Both the position numbers and the translations under genes were made by a program. A stretch of DNA of 64,000 bases, taken from positions 1,302,001 through 1,366,000 of the forward strand of contig OY760867.2 of the NCBI GenBank assembly GCA_963664035.2, written 5' to 3'. Positions 43,180 through 51,931 of this stretch are shown piece after piece (positions within the stretch are counted from its first letter, which is position 1; the number at the start of each line of letters is the position of its first letter). The notes beneath the pieces are model-generated. The model was not told the origin of the DNA. It saw only the letters and a list, made by a program, of their open reading frames with translations, and did not search any database. This DNA comes from G958296245 sp963664035. Its GTDB lineage: Bacteria; Chloroflexota; Dehalococcoidia; Lucifugimonadales; G958296245.

Positions 43180-43806
43180 ATGGACAGCGTTTTCATATAC
43201 TGGGATAACTCCAATATCTTTCACGAAGCGCAGCGGCTCGCGGAGGAGCGCGGCGAGGGCCCGGCGGCGCGGTACCGCGTACGCATAAACTTCGACGCCG
43301 TGCTGCGATTGGCGCACGCCGGCCGGCCGCTGTCGCACGCGGTGGCCGTTGGATCCGTGCCGCCGGAGATGCGCCAACTGTGGAATCGCATGGAGAGCAG
43401 GGGCGTCGAGGTCAGGTTGTTCGACTGCGGCAATCCCGAACGAGGCGAGCAGGATATGCCCGACCGCCTGCTCCAGCTACGGATGCTCGAAGACGCCTTG
43501 GACTACAACGGGGACCCGGGCATCGCAGTGCTGCTAACCGGAGACGGCGCGGGCTACCTCGAGGGGGCGGGGTTCCACAGCACCTTGGAGCGGATGCACA
43601 AGCGGGGCTGGCGGGTGGAGATCCTGTCGTGGGCGCATTCATGTAACCAGCGGATGCGCAGGTGGGCGAAAGAGAACGGCGTCTTCGTCGCGCTCGACGA
43701 GTTCTACGAGGCCGTCACGTACTTGGAGCCATCCAGACCAGGTTACGAGTTTGCCACCGGGCGGGAGCCCGCGGTTCTCGACCTGTCACGTCGGCCCACG
43801 GCCTGA
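43180..43806 (+). CDS. NYN-domain (PIN-like) RNase family protein
   Basis: 208 residues from ATG 43180; the frame is open from 43018, so the start is uncertain. NYN landmarks: FIYWDNSNIFHEAQRL (first Asp and Asn), LLQLRMLEDALDYNGDPGIAVLLTGDGAGYLEGAGF (catalytic Asp in TGDGAG), WRVEILSWAHSCNQRMRRWA. Such proteins are metal-dependent nucleases of the LabA/DUF88 type. Possible -10 TACACT at 43103. Function in RNA processing or regulation is inferred. Confidence 0.8.
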   Translation: MDSVFIYWDNSNIFHEAQRLAEERGEGPAARYRVRINFDAVLRLAHAGRPLSHAVAVGSVPPEMRQLWNRMESRGVEVRLFDCGNPERGEQDMPDRLLQLRMLEDALDYNGDPGIAVLLTGDGAGYLEGAGFHSTLERMHKRGWRVEILSWAHSCNQRMRRWAKENGVFVALDEFYEAVTYLEPSRPGYEFATGREPAVLDLSRRPTA

Positions 43807-43818
43807 TAGTTCTGAGCT

Positions 43819-44613
43819 TTACCGCATCGCCATGCCGCCCGAGACGGTGACGGTCTCGCCGGTGACGTAGGCGCCGTCGGGGCCGGCGAGGAAGGCGACG
43901 ACGCCGGCGACGTCTTCGGGCACGGAGACGCGCCCCAGGGGAACTCCGGACGCGCGCCGGCGCAGCCACTCGCCCTCTGGCAGGCCCTCCCGCTCGACGC
44001 CGAGCATACGGTCGAGCGTACGGTTGAACGACGTGTCGACTATGCCTGGGGCCACGGCGTTCACCCTGACGCCGTGCTCGGCGACCCTGAAGGCGGCGGA
44101 CTTAGTCAGGTTGATCACGGCGGCCTTGCTCGCCGCGTACGGCGGCGCGAGGGTGATGCCCGGGTCTATGCCTGCTATGGAGGCCAGGTTGACGATGACG
44201 CCGCTGCGCTGTTCGATCATCTGTCTGGCCGCGGCCTGCATGTGGAAGTAGAGGCCCTTGAGGTTCAGGTCCATGGTGCGGTCCCAGGTCTCCTCGGTGA
44301 CGTCCGGGAACGGGGTGGGCCAGATGGCTCCGGCGTTGTTCACCATCACGTCGAGGCTGCCGTACGACTCGACGACGTGGGAGACTAGCCTGTCGGCATC
44401 GGCCACGCTGGAGGCGTCGTAGACGCCGGCGGCGACCTGGAGGCCGCGGTTGCGGGCGGTCTCCTCGAGGTCGCCTAGGAGGTCGCGGCGCAGGTCCGTC
44501 CCGAACACCGCCGCGCCGTCGGATGCCAGCCGCAGGGCTATGGCGCGGCCGTTGCCCTGGCCGGCCCCGGTCACGACGGCGACCTTGTTCTCGAGGGGTT
44601 TCTCGTTCGGCAT
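43819..44613 (-). CDS. Short-chain dehydrogenase/reductase
   Basis: 264 residues, classical SDR: cofactor motif TGAGQGNGRAIA, NNAG at about residue 92, active-site Ser in NLASIAG, YAASK catalytic Tyr/Lys, and VAPGIVDT. Asp at the end of beta2 (FGTDLRRD) suggests NAD preference. Closest in pattern to FabG-like or sugar/alcohol dehydrogenases. GGAGGACGACACA precedes ATG 44613. Confidence 0.93.
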   Translation of the reverse strand: MPNEKPLENKVAVVTGAGQGNGRAIALRLASDGAAVFGTDLRRDLLGDLEETARNRGLQVAAGVYDASSVADADRLVSHVVESYGSLDVMVNNAGAIWPTPFPDVTEETWDRTMDLNLKGLYFHMQAAARQMIEQRSGVIVNLASIAGIDPGITLAPPYAASKAAVINLTKSAAFRVAEHGVRVNAVAPGIVDTSFNRTLDRMLGVEREGLPEGEWLRRRASGVPLGRVSVPEDVAGVVAFLAGPDGAYVTGETVTVSGGMAMR

Positions 44614-44657
44614 TGTGTCGTCCTCCGATGCTCGTGGCCGCTATAAGCTCAAGGCTT

Positions 44658-45095
44658 TCATCCCAGTGCTGGATGGACTTCGGTTACGCACTCCGCGATC
44701 ATGTCGCCTATCAACTCTGCCTCAGGGGTATCCCTTGGAGGTAGTCCCACAATCTCGCTGTGCGACGGGTCGGCTTCGAAGCCGTCTTCTGGAGCCAGCG
44801 GACTGTGAACGAAGCGAATCTCATCGAGCACGTCGCCTATATGTCTCCGCGTTGCTCCTACGTTTAGCTCAGCGAACAGGCCGTTCCGTCTCAGGGTCAG
44901 TCGAGTCAGGCGTCTGATCTCCACTAGCTGCTGAGACTTCGGCTGGCCGCCAAAGTACCCGAGCCAATTCACCGAGAGTCCCGACTCGTCCTCCCTGAGG
45001 AGGAAGGCGGCCCCGTCCACCCTGCCGTCGAGGACATGAGTCGGTTTCGCGTAACGGACGACGCTGTCTTCATCGGGCAGTTCTTGTGCAGTCAA
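44658..45095 (-). CDS. Unknown protein B of a translationally coupled pair
   Basis: 145 residues from a TTG at 45095 whose last two bases overlap the stop of the upstream gene (TTGA). TAQELPDEDSVVRYAKPTHVLDGRVDGAAFLLREDESGLSVNWLGYFGG is followed by a strand-rich core with LTLRRNGLFAELNVGATRRHIGDVLDEIRFVHSPLAPEDGFEADPSHSEIVGLPPRD. An upstream in-frame ATG exists at 45275 but lies inside the partner gene. Not recognised. The pair is less GC-rich than its surroundings. Confidence 0.65.
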   Translation of the reverse strand: MTAQELPDEDSVVRYAKPTHVLDGRVDGAAFLLREDESGLSVNWLGYFGGQPKSQQLVEIRRLTRLTLRRNGLFAELNVGATRRHIGDVLDEIRFVHSPLAPEDGFEADPSHSEIVGLPPRDTPEAELIGDMIAECVTEVHPALG

Positions 45096-45487
45096 CCATG
45101 CACCAGGGACGTAAGGTCGAATGCGCGAATCTGCTTCTTGATCCCTTCGAAGGTGTCGATTCCCGCGACACGTGAAATTTGCGTGCTTGCCAGGCGACGC
45201 TTGAAGATAACGTATCGCACCGACTGACCGCCGAGGAAGTGGATGCCCAGATGACTTCCGTCGTCGCCCTTCCACACAGCGCGTAGGTTCCCATTGTCCA
45301 TCAGCACCAGACCCGCCCGACGGGCAGTAACCGGCGCTCCTACGAATGCCCAGAAGTCCCGTTCGGAAGCCTCGCTCAGCGAGATGCCCTCCTCGATTCC
45401 GCGCCTGCTCAGCTCGTCGATCCGCTGCCGGTAAGCATGGTGGACCTCCGAAGCATCTTGGGTTCGCTGTAGGTGTTCGACGACCAT
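45092..45487 (-). CDS. Unknown protein A of a translationally coupled pair
   Basis: 131 residues, ATG 45487. An N-terminal helix pair (EVHHAYRQRIDELSRRGIEEGISLSEASERDFWAFVGA) leads to a beta-rich half (AGLVLMDNGNLRAVWKGDDGSHLGIHFLGGQSVRYVIFKRR). Ends inside the start of the downstream gene (4-nt overlap). The two-gene coupled layout recalls toxin-antitoxin modules, but no toxin fold is recognised. Confidence 0.65.
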   Translation of the reverse strand: MVVEHLQRTQDASEVHHAYRQRIDELSRRGIEEGISLSEASERDFWAFVGAPVTARRAGLVLMDNGNLRAVWKGDDGSHLGIHFLGGQSVRYVIFKRRLASTQISRVAGIDTFEGIKKQIRAFDLTSLVHG

Positions 45488-45493
45488 CGTAGA

Positions 45494-46702
45494 TTAAGCC
45501 TCGCGCCGTAGGGCGGCGGCCTTGTCGGTGCGCTCCCAGGGCAGGTCTATGTCGGCGCGCCCGAAGTGGCCGTAGGCGGCGGTCGGCTTGTAGATGGGCC
45601 GCCTCAGGTCGAGCTCCCTTATGATTGCGCCGGGGCGCAGGTCGAAGTGGCGGTCGACCAGGTCCACTATCCTGGCGTCGGGAACCTTGTTCGTGCCGAA
45701 CGTCTCGACCGAGACGGAGATGGGCTGCGCTATGCCGATGCCGTAGGACACCTGCACCTCGGCCCGGTCCGCGAGGCCGGCGGCCACGACGTTCTTCGCG
45801 ACGTACCTGGCCGCGTACGCGGCAGAGCGGTCGACCTTCGTAGGGTCCTTGCCGGAGAACGCCCCGCCGCCGTGCCTTGCCACGCCGCCGTAGGTGTCGA
45901 CCAGTATCTTGCGCCCGGTCAGCCCCGTGTCTCCCACCGGGCCGCCGATCACGAAGCGGCCGGTCGGGTTGACGTGGTAGATCGTCTCCTCGTCGAGGAG
46001 CTCCGCCGGGATCACCTCGCGGGCCACGCGCTCTACCAGGCCGCTCGCTATCTCGGACCGGCTCACCTCCGGGTCGTGCTGGCTGCTCATCAGGACCGTG
46101 TGGACGCGCTTGGGCTGGCCGAACGCGTACTCCACGGTCACCTGCGCCTTGCCGTCGGGCCGCAGGTACGGCAGCACGCCGTCCTTGCGCGCCTGCGCCA
46201 TCCTGTAGCAGAGCTTGTGCGATAGGGAGATGGGCAGCGGCATCAGCTCTTCCGTCTCGTCGCAGGCGAACCCGACCATCATCCCCTGGTCGCCGGCGCC
46301 CACGGACTCCGCGCCCTCGTCCCGCGCCTGCTCCTCCCTGACCTCCAGGGCAACGTCCACGCCGTGGGCTATGTCGGGGGACTGCTTCTGGACGGCTACG
46401 ACCACGCCGCAGGACTCGTAGTCGAACCCATAGGCGGGGTTATCGTAGCCGGCCTCCTTCAAGGTCCGGCGGACTACGCTGGGGATGTCGACGTAGCCCT
46501 CGTCCAGCGATATCTCGCCCATGACCACGACGAGGCCGGTAGTGACGCAGACCTCGCACGCGACGCGCGACATCGGGTCGATTTCCAGGAACGCGTCCAG
46601 TATGGCGTCGGACATCTGGTCGCACAGCTTGTCCGGGTGCCCCTCGGTAACCGACTCCGACGTGACCAGGTACGATGGTGACTCTCTAAAGCTCAACGGC
46701 AT
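45494..46702 (-). CDS. metK: S-adenosylmethionine synthetase
   Basis: 402 residues. TSESVTEGHPDKLCDQMSDAILD, GAGDQGMMVGFACDET, the phosphate loop GGAFSGKDPTKVDRSAAYAARYVAKNVVA and HFDLRPGAIIRELDLRRPIY are all in order. Makes SAM from Met and ATP, supporting the methyltransferases in this window. GGAAGGA lies about 10 nt before ATG 46702. Confidence 0.97.
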   Translation of the reverse strand: MPLSFRESPSYLVTSESVTEGHPDKLCDQMSDAILDAFLEIDPMSRVACEVCVTTGLVVVMGEISLDEGYVDIPSVVRRTLKEAGYDNPAYGFDYESCGVVVAVQKQSPDIAHGVDVALEVREEQARDEGAESVGAGDQGMMVGFACDETEELMPLPISLSHKLCYRMAQARKDGVLPYLRPDGKAQVTVEYAFGQPKRVHTVLMSSQHDPEVSRSEIASGLVERVAREVIPAELLDEETIYHVNPTGRFVIGGPVGDTGLTGRKILVDTYGGVARHGGGAFSGKDPTKVDRSAAYAARYVAKNVVAAGLADRAEVQVSYGIGIAQPISVSVETFGTNKVPDARIVDLVDRHFDLRPGAIIRELDLRRPIYKPTAAYGHFGRADIDLPWERTDKAAALRREA

Positions 46703-46924
46703 AGCTCTGTGTCCTTCCCTCTATGGCGCATAGAATCGGGGCCGCGCGCGGGCCCGCAGCATTGATTCTAGCATTAACAGGCTGTGAGTGAACCGGAGGC
46801 CGGCGCTGAGGAGTGGGCGGCCGGCCTGGGAGTCTTCCTTTGGCGACGGCCATGGACGATAATGTGGCCCACCCAGGCGAGGCCGCCGCAAAGCGCGGCC
46901 TCCGGACGTATACGGAGGGCTGAC

Positions 46925-48634
46925 GTGACTGACGCGGCATACACGGCGGACGTGCTGGTAGTTGGCGGCGGCGGGGCGGGGTGCCGCGCCGCGATAGAGG
47001 CCCACGACCGGGGGGCGTCCGTGCTCATGATAGTCAAGGGCCGGCTCGGGCACAGCGGATGCACCTACAACGTCGGCACCAGCGCGGCCGTCGGCCCCTG
47101 GGGCGACCCCGAGGACACGACGGACAGCGCCATGCGGGACCTGCTCTCCCACGGGGGCTTCCTGGGCAACCAGGACATGGCCAGGGTCCTGGTCGAGGAG
47201 GCGGCGGACAGCGTGCGGGACCTGGAGAGGTGGGGCATCGACTTCGAGCGCGAGGAGGACGGGCGCATCGCCATGCACTGGTCGGCGGCCCACAGCCGCA
47301 CCAGGAACCTGGCCTTCAAGCCGCGCCCCGGCGTCGAGTTCGACTACGGCCTGCGCCCCGGCTTCGCCATGATGGACGTGCTGATAGGGCAGGTGAGGAA
47401 AAGAAACATCCGCGTGCTCGACGACGTTACGCTGGTCGACCTGCTGACGAACGAGGGCGCGGTCGTGGGGGCGGTCGTTCTGGACTGCCCGCGCAACGAG
47501 CTGGCGGTCATCAGGGCGTCGTCGACGGTGCTGGCCACCGGCACCTACAGCCAGATATTCGCGCCCACCACGGTCGACCGGTTCGAGACGGGGGACGGGC
47601 AGGCGGCTGCCTTCCGCGCGGGGGCGGAGCTTATCGACATGGAGAGCACCCAGTTCGTCTCCACGTCCATCGGCTTCCCGCCAGGCTCCAAGTTCCTCAA
47701 CACCCGCGGCGAGCAGTTCCTCGAGAGGTACGGCATCGGCGACCCGCGCACCGTGACCAAGGAGGAGCTCTGCTACGCCATAAGCACGGAGGTCCTGGAG
47801 GGCAGGGGGACCGAGCGGGGCGCGATATTCGTCGACCTGACCGAGCCGCTGAACGACGGCGCAGCCGAGCTCTGGGTGAGGCTGGCCAGCGAGCACAGGG
47901 AGAAGCCCGGAGCCGAGGACCCTTGGAAGGAGCCGGTCGAGAGCACGCCGCAGATGCACACGACGATCGGCGGGGTGAGGACCAACACGCGCTGCGAGAC
48001 GAACCTTCCCGGCCTCTACTGCGCCGGGGGCGGCGCGGGCGGCGTCTACGGACACGCCAGGCCGGAGGGCTATACCTCGATGATAACGCTGGTGTTCGGG
48101 CGCAGGGCCGGCGTCTACGCGTCGCAGAGGGCGTTGGATACGGGCGGGCCCGCCATCGACGGCGCGCAGGCGGAGGCGGTCATGGACCGCGCCCGCGCTC
48201 TCGTCGGCGGGCCGGACGGGGCGCGCCCGGGCGCTTTCAAGGACCGGATCAGGGAGGCGATGCGGCGGTGCGCGTGGGTATTCAAGGACGAGGCAGGCCT
48301 CCGGGAGGGAATGGAAGCGGTGCGGCGGATACGGTCGTCGTTCTCTACCCTCGCGGCCAGCGACGGCTACGAGTGGGAGAGCGCCCTGGAGCTTCCGAAC
48401 ATGCTCCTGACAGCGGAGCTGATGCTGGAGTGCAGCCTGGAGAGGAAGGAGAGCCGGGGGGCCTTCTTCCGCACCGACTACCCCAACACGGACGACGTGA
48501 ACTGGCTGCGCAACATCGTCGTGCGCCGGGACGGGGACGGCACGGTCATATCGACTATCCCGGTAGAGCTGAAGCACTGCGGCCCCGCCCCCGGGGTGGA
48601 GCCGGTCCGCCTGCACGTAGGCAAGGGCAGCTAG
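46925..48634 (+). CDS. FAD-dependent fumarate reductase/succinate dehydrogenase-type flavoprotein
   Basis: 569 residues. Dinucleotide motif VLVVGGGGAGCRAAIEAHDRG, then RLGHSGCTYNVGTSAAVGPWGD, the capping domain, VLATGTYSQIF, and a second FAD-contact TNTRCETNLPGLYCAGGGAGGVYGHARPEGYTSMITLVFGRRAG, with a C-terminal helical part as in L-aspartate oxidase and succinate dehydrogenase flavoprotein. No iron-sulfur partner is nearby, so a stand-alone oxidoreductase is likely. Start taken as GTG 46925 with GGAGGG upstream; the frame is open further upstream to 46784. Confidence 0.9.
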   Translation: MTDAAYTADVLVVGGGGAGCRAAIEAHDRGASVLMIVKGRLGHSGCTYNVGTSAAVGPWGDPEDTTDSAMRDLLSHGGFLGNQDMARVLVEEAADSVRDLERWGIDFEREEDGRIAMHWSAAHSRTRNLAFKPRPGVEFDYGLRPGFAMMDVLIGQVRKRNIRVLDDVTLVDLLTNEGAVVGAVVLDCPRNELAVIRASSTVLATGTYSQIFAPTTVDRFETGDGQAAAFRAGAELIDMESTQFVSTSIGFPPGSKFLNTRGEQFLERYGIGDPRTVTKEELCYAISTEVLEGRGTERGAIFVDLTEPLNDGAAELWVRLASEHREKPGAEDPWKEPVESTPQMHTTIGGVRTNTRCETNLPGLYCAGGGAGGVYGHARPEGYTSMITLVFGRRAGVYASQRALDTGGPAIDGAQAEAVMDRARALVGGPDGARPGAFKDRIREAMRRCAWVFKDEAGLREGMEAVRRIRSSFSTLAASDGYEWESALELPNMLLTAELMLECSLERKESRGAFFRTDYPNTDDVNWLRNIVVRRDGDGTVISTIPVELKHCGPAPGVEPVRLHVGKGS

Positions 48635-48659
48635 CGGTTGGGCGGGCGTATCCTGATCC

Positions 48660-49856
48660 TTGACACGGGACGTCCAGACGTCCTATGTTACTGTCGAGAT
48701 GGGAGACCACGAGGACAGGCGCGCGCCCGGTCGTGTGAGAGACGGCATTCTCCAGGTGATGTCGCTCACGTCCAAGGCCCTGTCGGTGAGGGAGATCGAG
48801 GAACGGGTCTCGCGGGTAGTGGGGCCCACTCGCGGCTCCTCGGTCCGCTCGTACCTCAGGCTCAACACCCCGGGGATGTTCGTGCGGGAGGAGCGCGGTG
48901 TCTACACGCTTCGCTCGGGCGAGGCTTCGGGCGTCCAGTCCGAGCTGGTCATTGACAGTGAATGGAGAGCGCCCGTCTCGTTCGGCCGGGCAACGCTATA
49001 CCATGCCGACTGCTTCGACTGGCTGAGCCGCCAGGACGACGATAGCATTCACGCCGTCGTTACCGACCCTCCGTACGGTCTTCACGAGTACACGCGCGAG
49101 CAGCAGGCCAAGCTGCGGAAGGGTAAGGGCGGCGTGTGGCGAATGCCTCCGTCGTTCGACGGCCATCTACGTTCTCCCCTGCCCCGTTTCACGACGCTGA
49201 AGCCGGAACAGCTCGACCGGATCAGGACATTCTTCTTCGTGTGGGCCCGTATGCTCGTTCCGAAGCTGACTCCGGGCGCGCACGTCGTCGTTGCGACCAA
49301 TCCCCTGGTGTCTTACCTGGTATCGGGGGCGCTGTCCGACGGAGGACTGGAGAGGCGGGGAGAGATCGCGCGGCTGACGATGACGCTGAGAGGCGGGGAC
49401 CGTCCCAAGGCGGCCCACGACGAGTTCTCTGAGGTCAGCGTAATGCCGCGCTCGATGTGGGAGCCCTGGATCGTGTACCGCAAGCCCATAGAGGGGAGGG
49501 TGCAGGACAATCTCAGGAGGTGGAAGACGGGCGGATTCCGGCGCCCCAGCCCTGGCAAGCCCTTTGGGGACGTGATCGCTTCATCGCCAACCAGGAAGGC
49601 CGAGCGGGACATTGCCCCGCACCCGAGCCTCAAGCCCCAGTCTTTCCTGCGGCAACTGGTGCGGTCCGTGCTGCCCGTTGGGGAGGGTACGGTCTTGGAC
49701 CCTTTCGCAGGCGCGGGGTCGACCTTGGCCGCCGCTGAAGCCGTGGGCTATGCGAGCGTTGGCGTCGAGAAGGACGAGGAGTACTTCGACATGGCGGCTT
49801 CGGCGATTCCCAAGCTGGCGCAGTACTCCCCGAACGGGGCTCAGCCTACGCGATAG
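48660..49856 (+). CDS. DNA (N4/N6) methyltransferase with N-terminal HARE-like HTH
   Basis: 398 residues. Residues about 28-85 (ILQVMSLTSKALSVREIEERVSRVVGPTRGSSVRSYLRLNTPGMFVREERGVYTL) fit a winged HARE-HTH-type domain. The catalytic part has motif IV DPPYG (VVTDPPYGLHEY) before motif I DPFAGAGST, the beta-class order. The target base is not determined. The start may be TTG 48660 or ATG 48699. It converges on, and overlaps by 16 bp, the gene for a PD-(D/E)XK-like protein, so it is probably the M gene of a Type II system. Confidence 0.88.
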   Translation: MTRDVQTSYVTVEMGDHEDRRAPGRVRDGILQVMSLTSKALSVREIEERVSRVVGPTRGSSVRSYLRLNTPGMFVREERGVYTLRSGEASGVQSELVIDSEWRAPVSFGRATLYHADCFDWLSRQDDDSIHAVVTDPPYGLHEYTREQQAKLRKGKGGVWRMPPSFDGHLRSPLPRFTTLKPEQLDRIRTFFFVWARMLVPKLTPGAHVVVATNPLVSYLVSGALSDGGLERRGEIARLTMTLRGGDRPKAAHDEFSEVSVMPRSMWEPWIVYRKPIEGRVQDNLRRWKTGGFRRPSPGKPFGDVIASSPTRKAERDIAPHPSLKPQSFLRQLVRSVLPVGEGTVLDPFAGAGSTLAAAEAVGYASVGVEKDEEYFDMAASAIPKLAQYSPNGAQPTR

Positions 49857-50446
49857 ACCCAACTGTCCCGTAGCTTCCGAATCCCCTCCTTGTGGAGCGT
49901 AGCTGTGCGTGTGCCTAGCTCTCCGCGGGGGTTCCTGCGGAAGTCATCGGTCGTGACGTGTCCGAGATAGACTTCAGTGAAGGTCATGGGCCTGCGCGCC
50001 CGTGCCGGCTCGGATGTCGTATCTACCCGGTAGACGAAGACGCACAGCCACTGGTCGCGGGCGCCGTGCGTATCGACGGCTCCGCCAGCCTTCCGGGTCG
50101 TCTTGATCTCGACACCGTCCGATCCGGCCTTGACGGCGTTGCCGGGGTATACCCCTTGGAGTATGAGGTCGGGGTGGCCGTTGTGGTACCTGTTCTCCGT
50201 GAGGGCGCGGGAGTGCTTTGCAAGGCTGACGGTCAGCATGTCCGACAACACGCCCGACATGATTGCCGGCCGGAGCATATCGTCGAGTCTTTGCAGCCCT
50301 TTGCCGAGCAGATGGGCGTTGACGTCGTGGAAGAAGTCGTAGACGTCTTGCATCGCCATTTGGAAGTCCTGGAGCCGGAGCTCGAAGGGCAATGGCAGAC
50401 CGTGGTTGAGGCCGCTGGCGTCAACGTGGTTCCGCGTTGTTGGCAT
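49841..50446 (-). CDS. Putative Type II restriction endonuclease, PD-(D/E)XK-like
   Basis: 201 residues. GHPDLILQGVYPGNAVKAGSDGVEIKTTRK matches the PD-x(n)-(D/E)xK nuclease active site (Pro-Asp, then Glu-x-Lys), followed by DTHGARDQWLCVFVYRVD, a helix-strand common in these enzymes. N-terminal residues are helical. Convergent with and overlapping the methyltransferase gene by 16 bp. No named restriction enzyme was recognised, so the target site is unknown. ATG 50446 lacks a clear ribosome-binding site. Confidence 0.75.
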   Translation of the reverse strand: MPTTRNHVDASGLNHGLPLPFELRLQDFQMAMQDVYDFFHDVNAHLLGKGLQRLDDMLRPAIMSGVLSDMLTVSLAKHSRALTENRYHNGHPDLILQGVYPGNAVKAGSDGVEIKTTRKAGGAVDTHGARDQWLCVFVYRVDTTSEPARARRPMTFTEVYLGHVTTDDFRRNPRGELGTRTATLHKEGIRKLRDSWVYRVG

Positions 50447-50483
50447 GGGTTGGATCGGGGCCAGGGTGGCCCGCCGCGGGGTG

Positions 50484-50678
50484 CTAGCCGCAGAAGCGGC
50501 AGCGCATGTTTTCGTCGGCGAAGATGAGGTCCTGGTCGCCGTCCTGGATGGCGTAGTCGAGCAGGACGCGCACGGCTTTGCTGGCGTCCATGAAGCTGTA
50601 CTCGTCGGTTATGCTTTCGAGCCATTCGAGGTGGGAGCTCTCGATTTCGAAGGTCTGCTCGATCTTGTCGCTGGCCAT
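50484..50678 (-). CDS. Small RHH-like protein with CxxC tail
   Basis: 64 residues. Preceded by GGAGGAATCCCC at ATG 50678. EQTFEIESSHLEWLESITDEYSFMDASKAVRVLLDYAIQD looks like a ribbon-helix-helix-type strand-helix-helix, ending MRCRFCG, a CxxC that could bind metal with a partner. It is 38 nt downstream of the luciferase-like gene on the same strand, so it is probably co-transcribed. Function unknown. Confidence 0.7.
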   Translation of the reverse strand: MASDKIEQTFEIESSHLEWLESITDEYSFMDASKAVRVLLDYAIQDGDQDLIFADENMRCRFCG

Positions 50679-50716
50679 GGGGATTCCTCCTGGGTTACGG
50701 CTTGTGTGGGGTTGCG

Positions 50717-51799
50717 CTAGCTGAGGTCGGCGAGTTTGGGCATTACCTCGTCTACGAGGAGGGACATGGAGCGGAGCCACTTTTCCTTGGGCTGCCACTC
50801 GTGGCCCATGGCTAGCAGGACTCCGAAGCCTCCGACCTCGGCGTGGATGCGGCGGATCTTGTCGGCGACCTCGTCGGGGGTACCGACCAGCCAGATGTTG
50901 TCGACCAGGTATTCGGGGGTCACGTCCGAGTCGGGCATGTCCGGGTCGGTCTTTATCAGGTCCATCATCCTGGCGTGGGGCAGCAGGCGCAGGAAGTAGT
51001 TCTCGAAGTCCCTGGCCATGACGCCTTCGAGTGCCTCGCTGCGCGCCTCCTCGGCGGTGTCGGCCACGTAGACTTCCCTGGCTATGCGCCATTGGCTGCG
51101 GTCGGGGGTGCGGCCGGTCGCGCGGGCGCCGTTCTCCACGGACTCCCAGTGGGTGGCGAGGGTGGAGACGGGGACGATGTTGATGCTCATGGGGATGTAG
51201 CCGCGCTCGCCGGCCAGGACGAGGGTGTCGGACTTTGGGGAGACCCCGGCTACGCCTATGGGGGGGTGTGGCCGCTGGTATGGCTTGACGTGGAAGGCCA
51301 GGCCGTACTCTTCGATGGGTTCCGGGACGGTGAAGCGCCAGAACTTGTGCTCGTAGACGCCGGGAGTGGGGTCGTCCCAGAGCTTGAGGACGAGATCGAG
51401 GGCGTCGCGGGTCATGGTGCGGTGCTCGCCGGACTTTGCGTCGAAGCCGAAGACGGTGAAGTCGCCTGGGAAGCCGCCGGAGCCGACTCCCCACCTGAAG
51501 CGTCCGTGGGCCATGTGGTCGAGCTGTGCGATGCGGTGGGCGATCATGAAGGGGTTGTGGTTGGGCATGCAGGTGACGCCGGTGCCGAGCACGATCTTCT
51601 CGGTAAGTCCGAGGGCCATGGCGATGAGCAGGTCGGGCGCGGGGATGTTCTCCCACTGTGCGGTGAAGTGCTCGCCGATCCATGCCTCGGCGTATCCGAG
51701 CTTATCGAGGGTGACGATCTGCTCCAGGTCGTCGTCGAGGGTCTGGGTGATGTTCGAGCCGGGCGGGTGCAGGGGCATGGTGAAGTAGCCGACTTCCAT
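50717..51799 (-). CDS. Luciferase-like (LLM class) flavin-dependent oxidoreductase
   Basis: 360 residues. EVGYFTMPLHPPG, LDKLGYAEAWIGEHF, KIVLGTGVTCMPNHNPFMIAHRIAQLDHMAHGRFRWGVGSGGFPGDF and GVAGVSPKSDTLVLAGERGY are typical of bacterial-luciferase-like monooxygenases using FMN or F420. Such genes are greatly amplified in SAR202-type Chloroflexota, where they are linked to degradation of recalcitrant organic matter (established idea; specific substrate unknown). GGAGGTCA 8 nt before ATG 51799. Confidence 0.92.
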   Translation of the reverse strand: MEVGYFTMPLHPPGSNITQTLDDDLEQIVTLDKLGYAEAWIGEHFTAQWENIPAPDLLIAMALGLTEKIVLGTGVTCMPNHNPFMIAHRIAQLDHMAHGRFRWGVGSGGFPGDFTVFGFDAKSGEHRTMTRDALDLVLKLWDDPTPGVYEHKFWRFTVPEPIEEYGLAFHVKPYQRPHPPIGVAGVSPKSDTLVLAGERGYIPMSINIVPVSTLATHWESVENGARATGRTPDRSQWRIAREVYVADTAEEARSEALEGVMARDFENYFLRLLPHARMMDLIKTDPDMPDSDVTPEYLVDNIWLVGTPDEVADKIRRIHAEVGGFGVLLAMGHEWQPKEKWLRSMSLLVDEVMPKLADLS

Positions 51800-51931
51800 T
51801 CTGGCGTGACCTCCGTCTCGGCGGGATGGCGAAGTGGTGGGAAGTATAGGGCATGGGGAGAGGAGAGGGAAGAGTGGTGGGTAGTGGATAGTGGATAGTG
51901 GGGAGTTGGGAGTGCTAAGCTGCGGGGTGAG

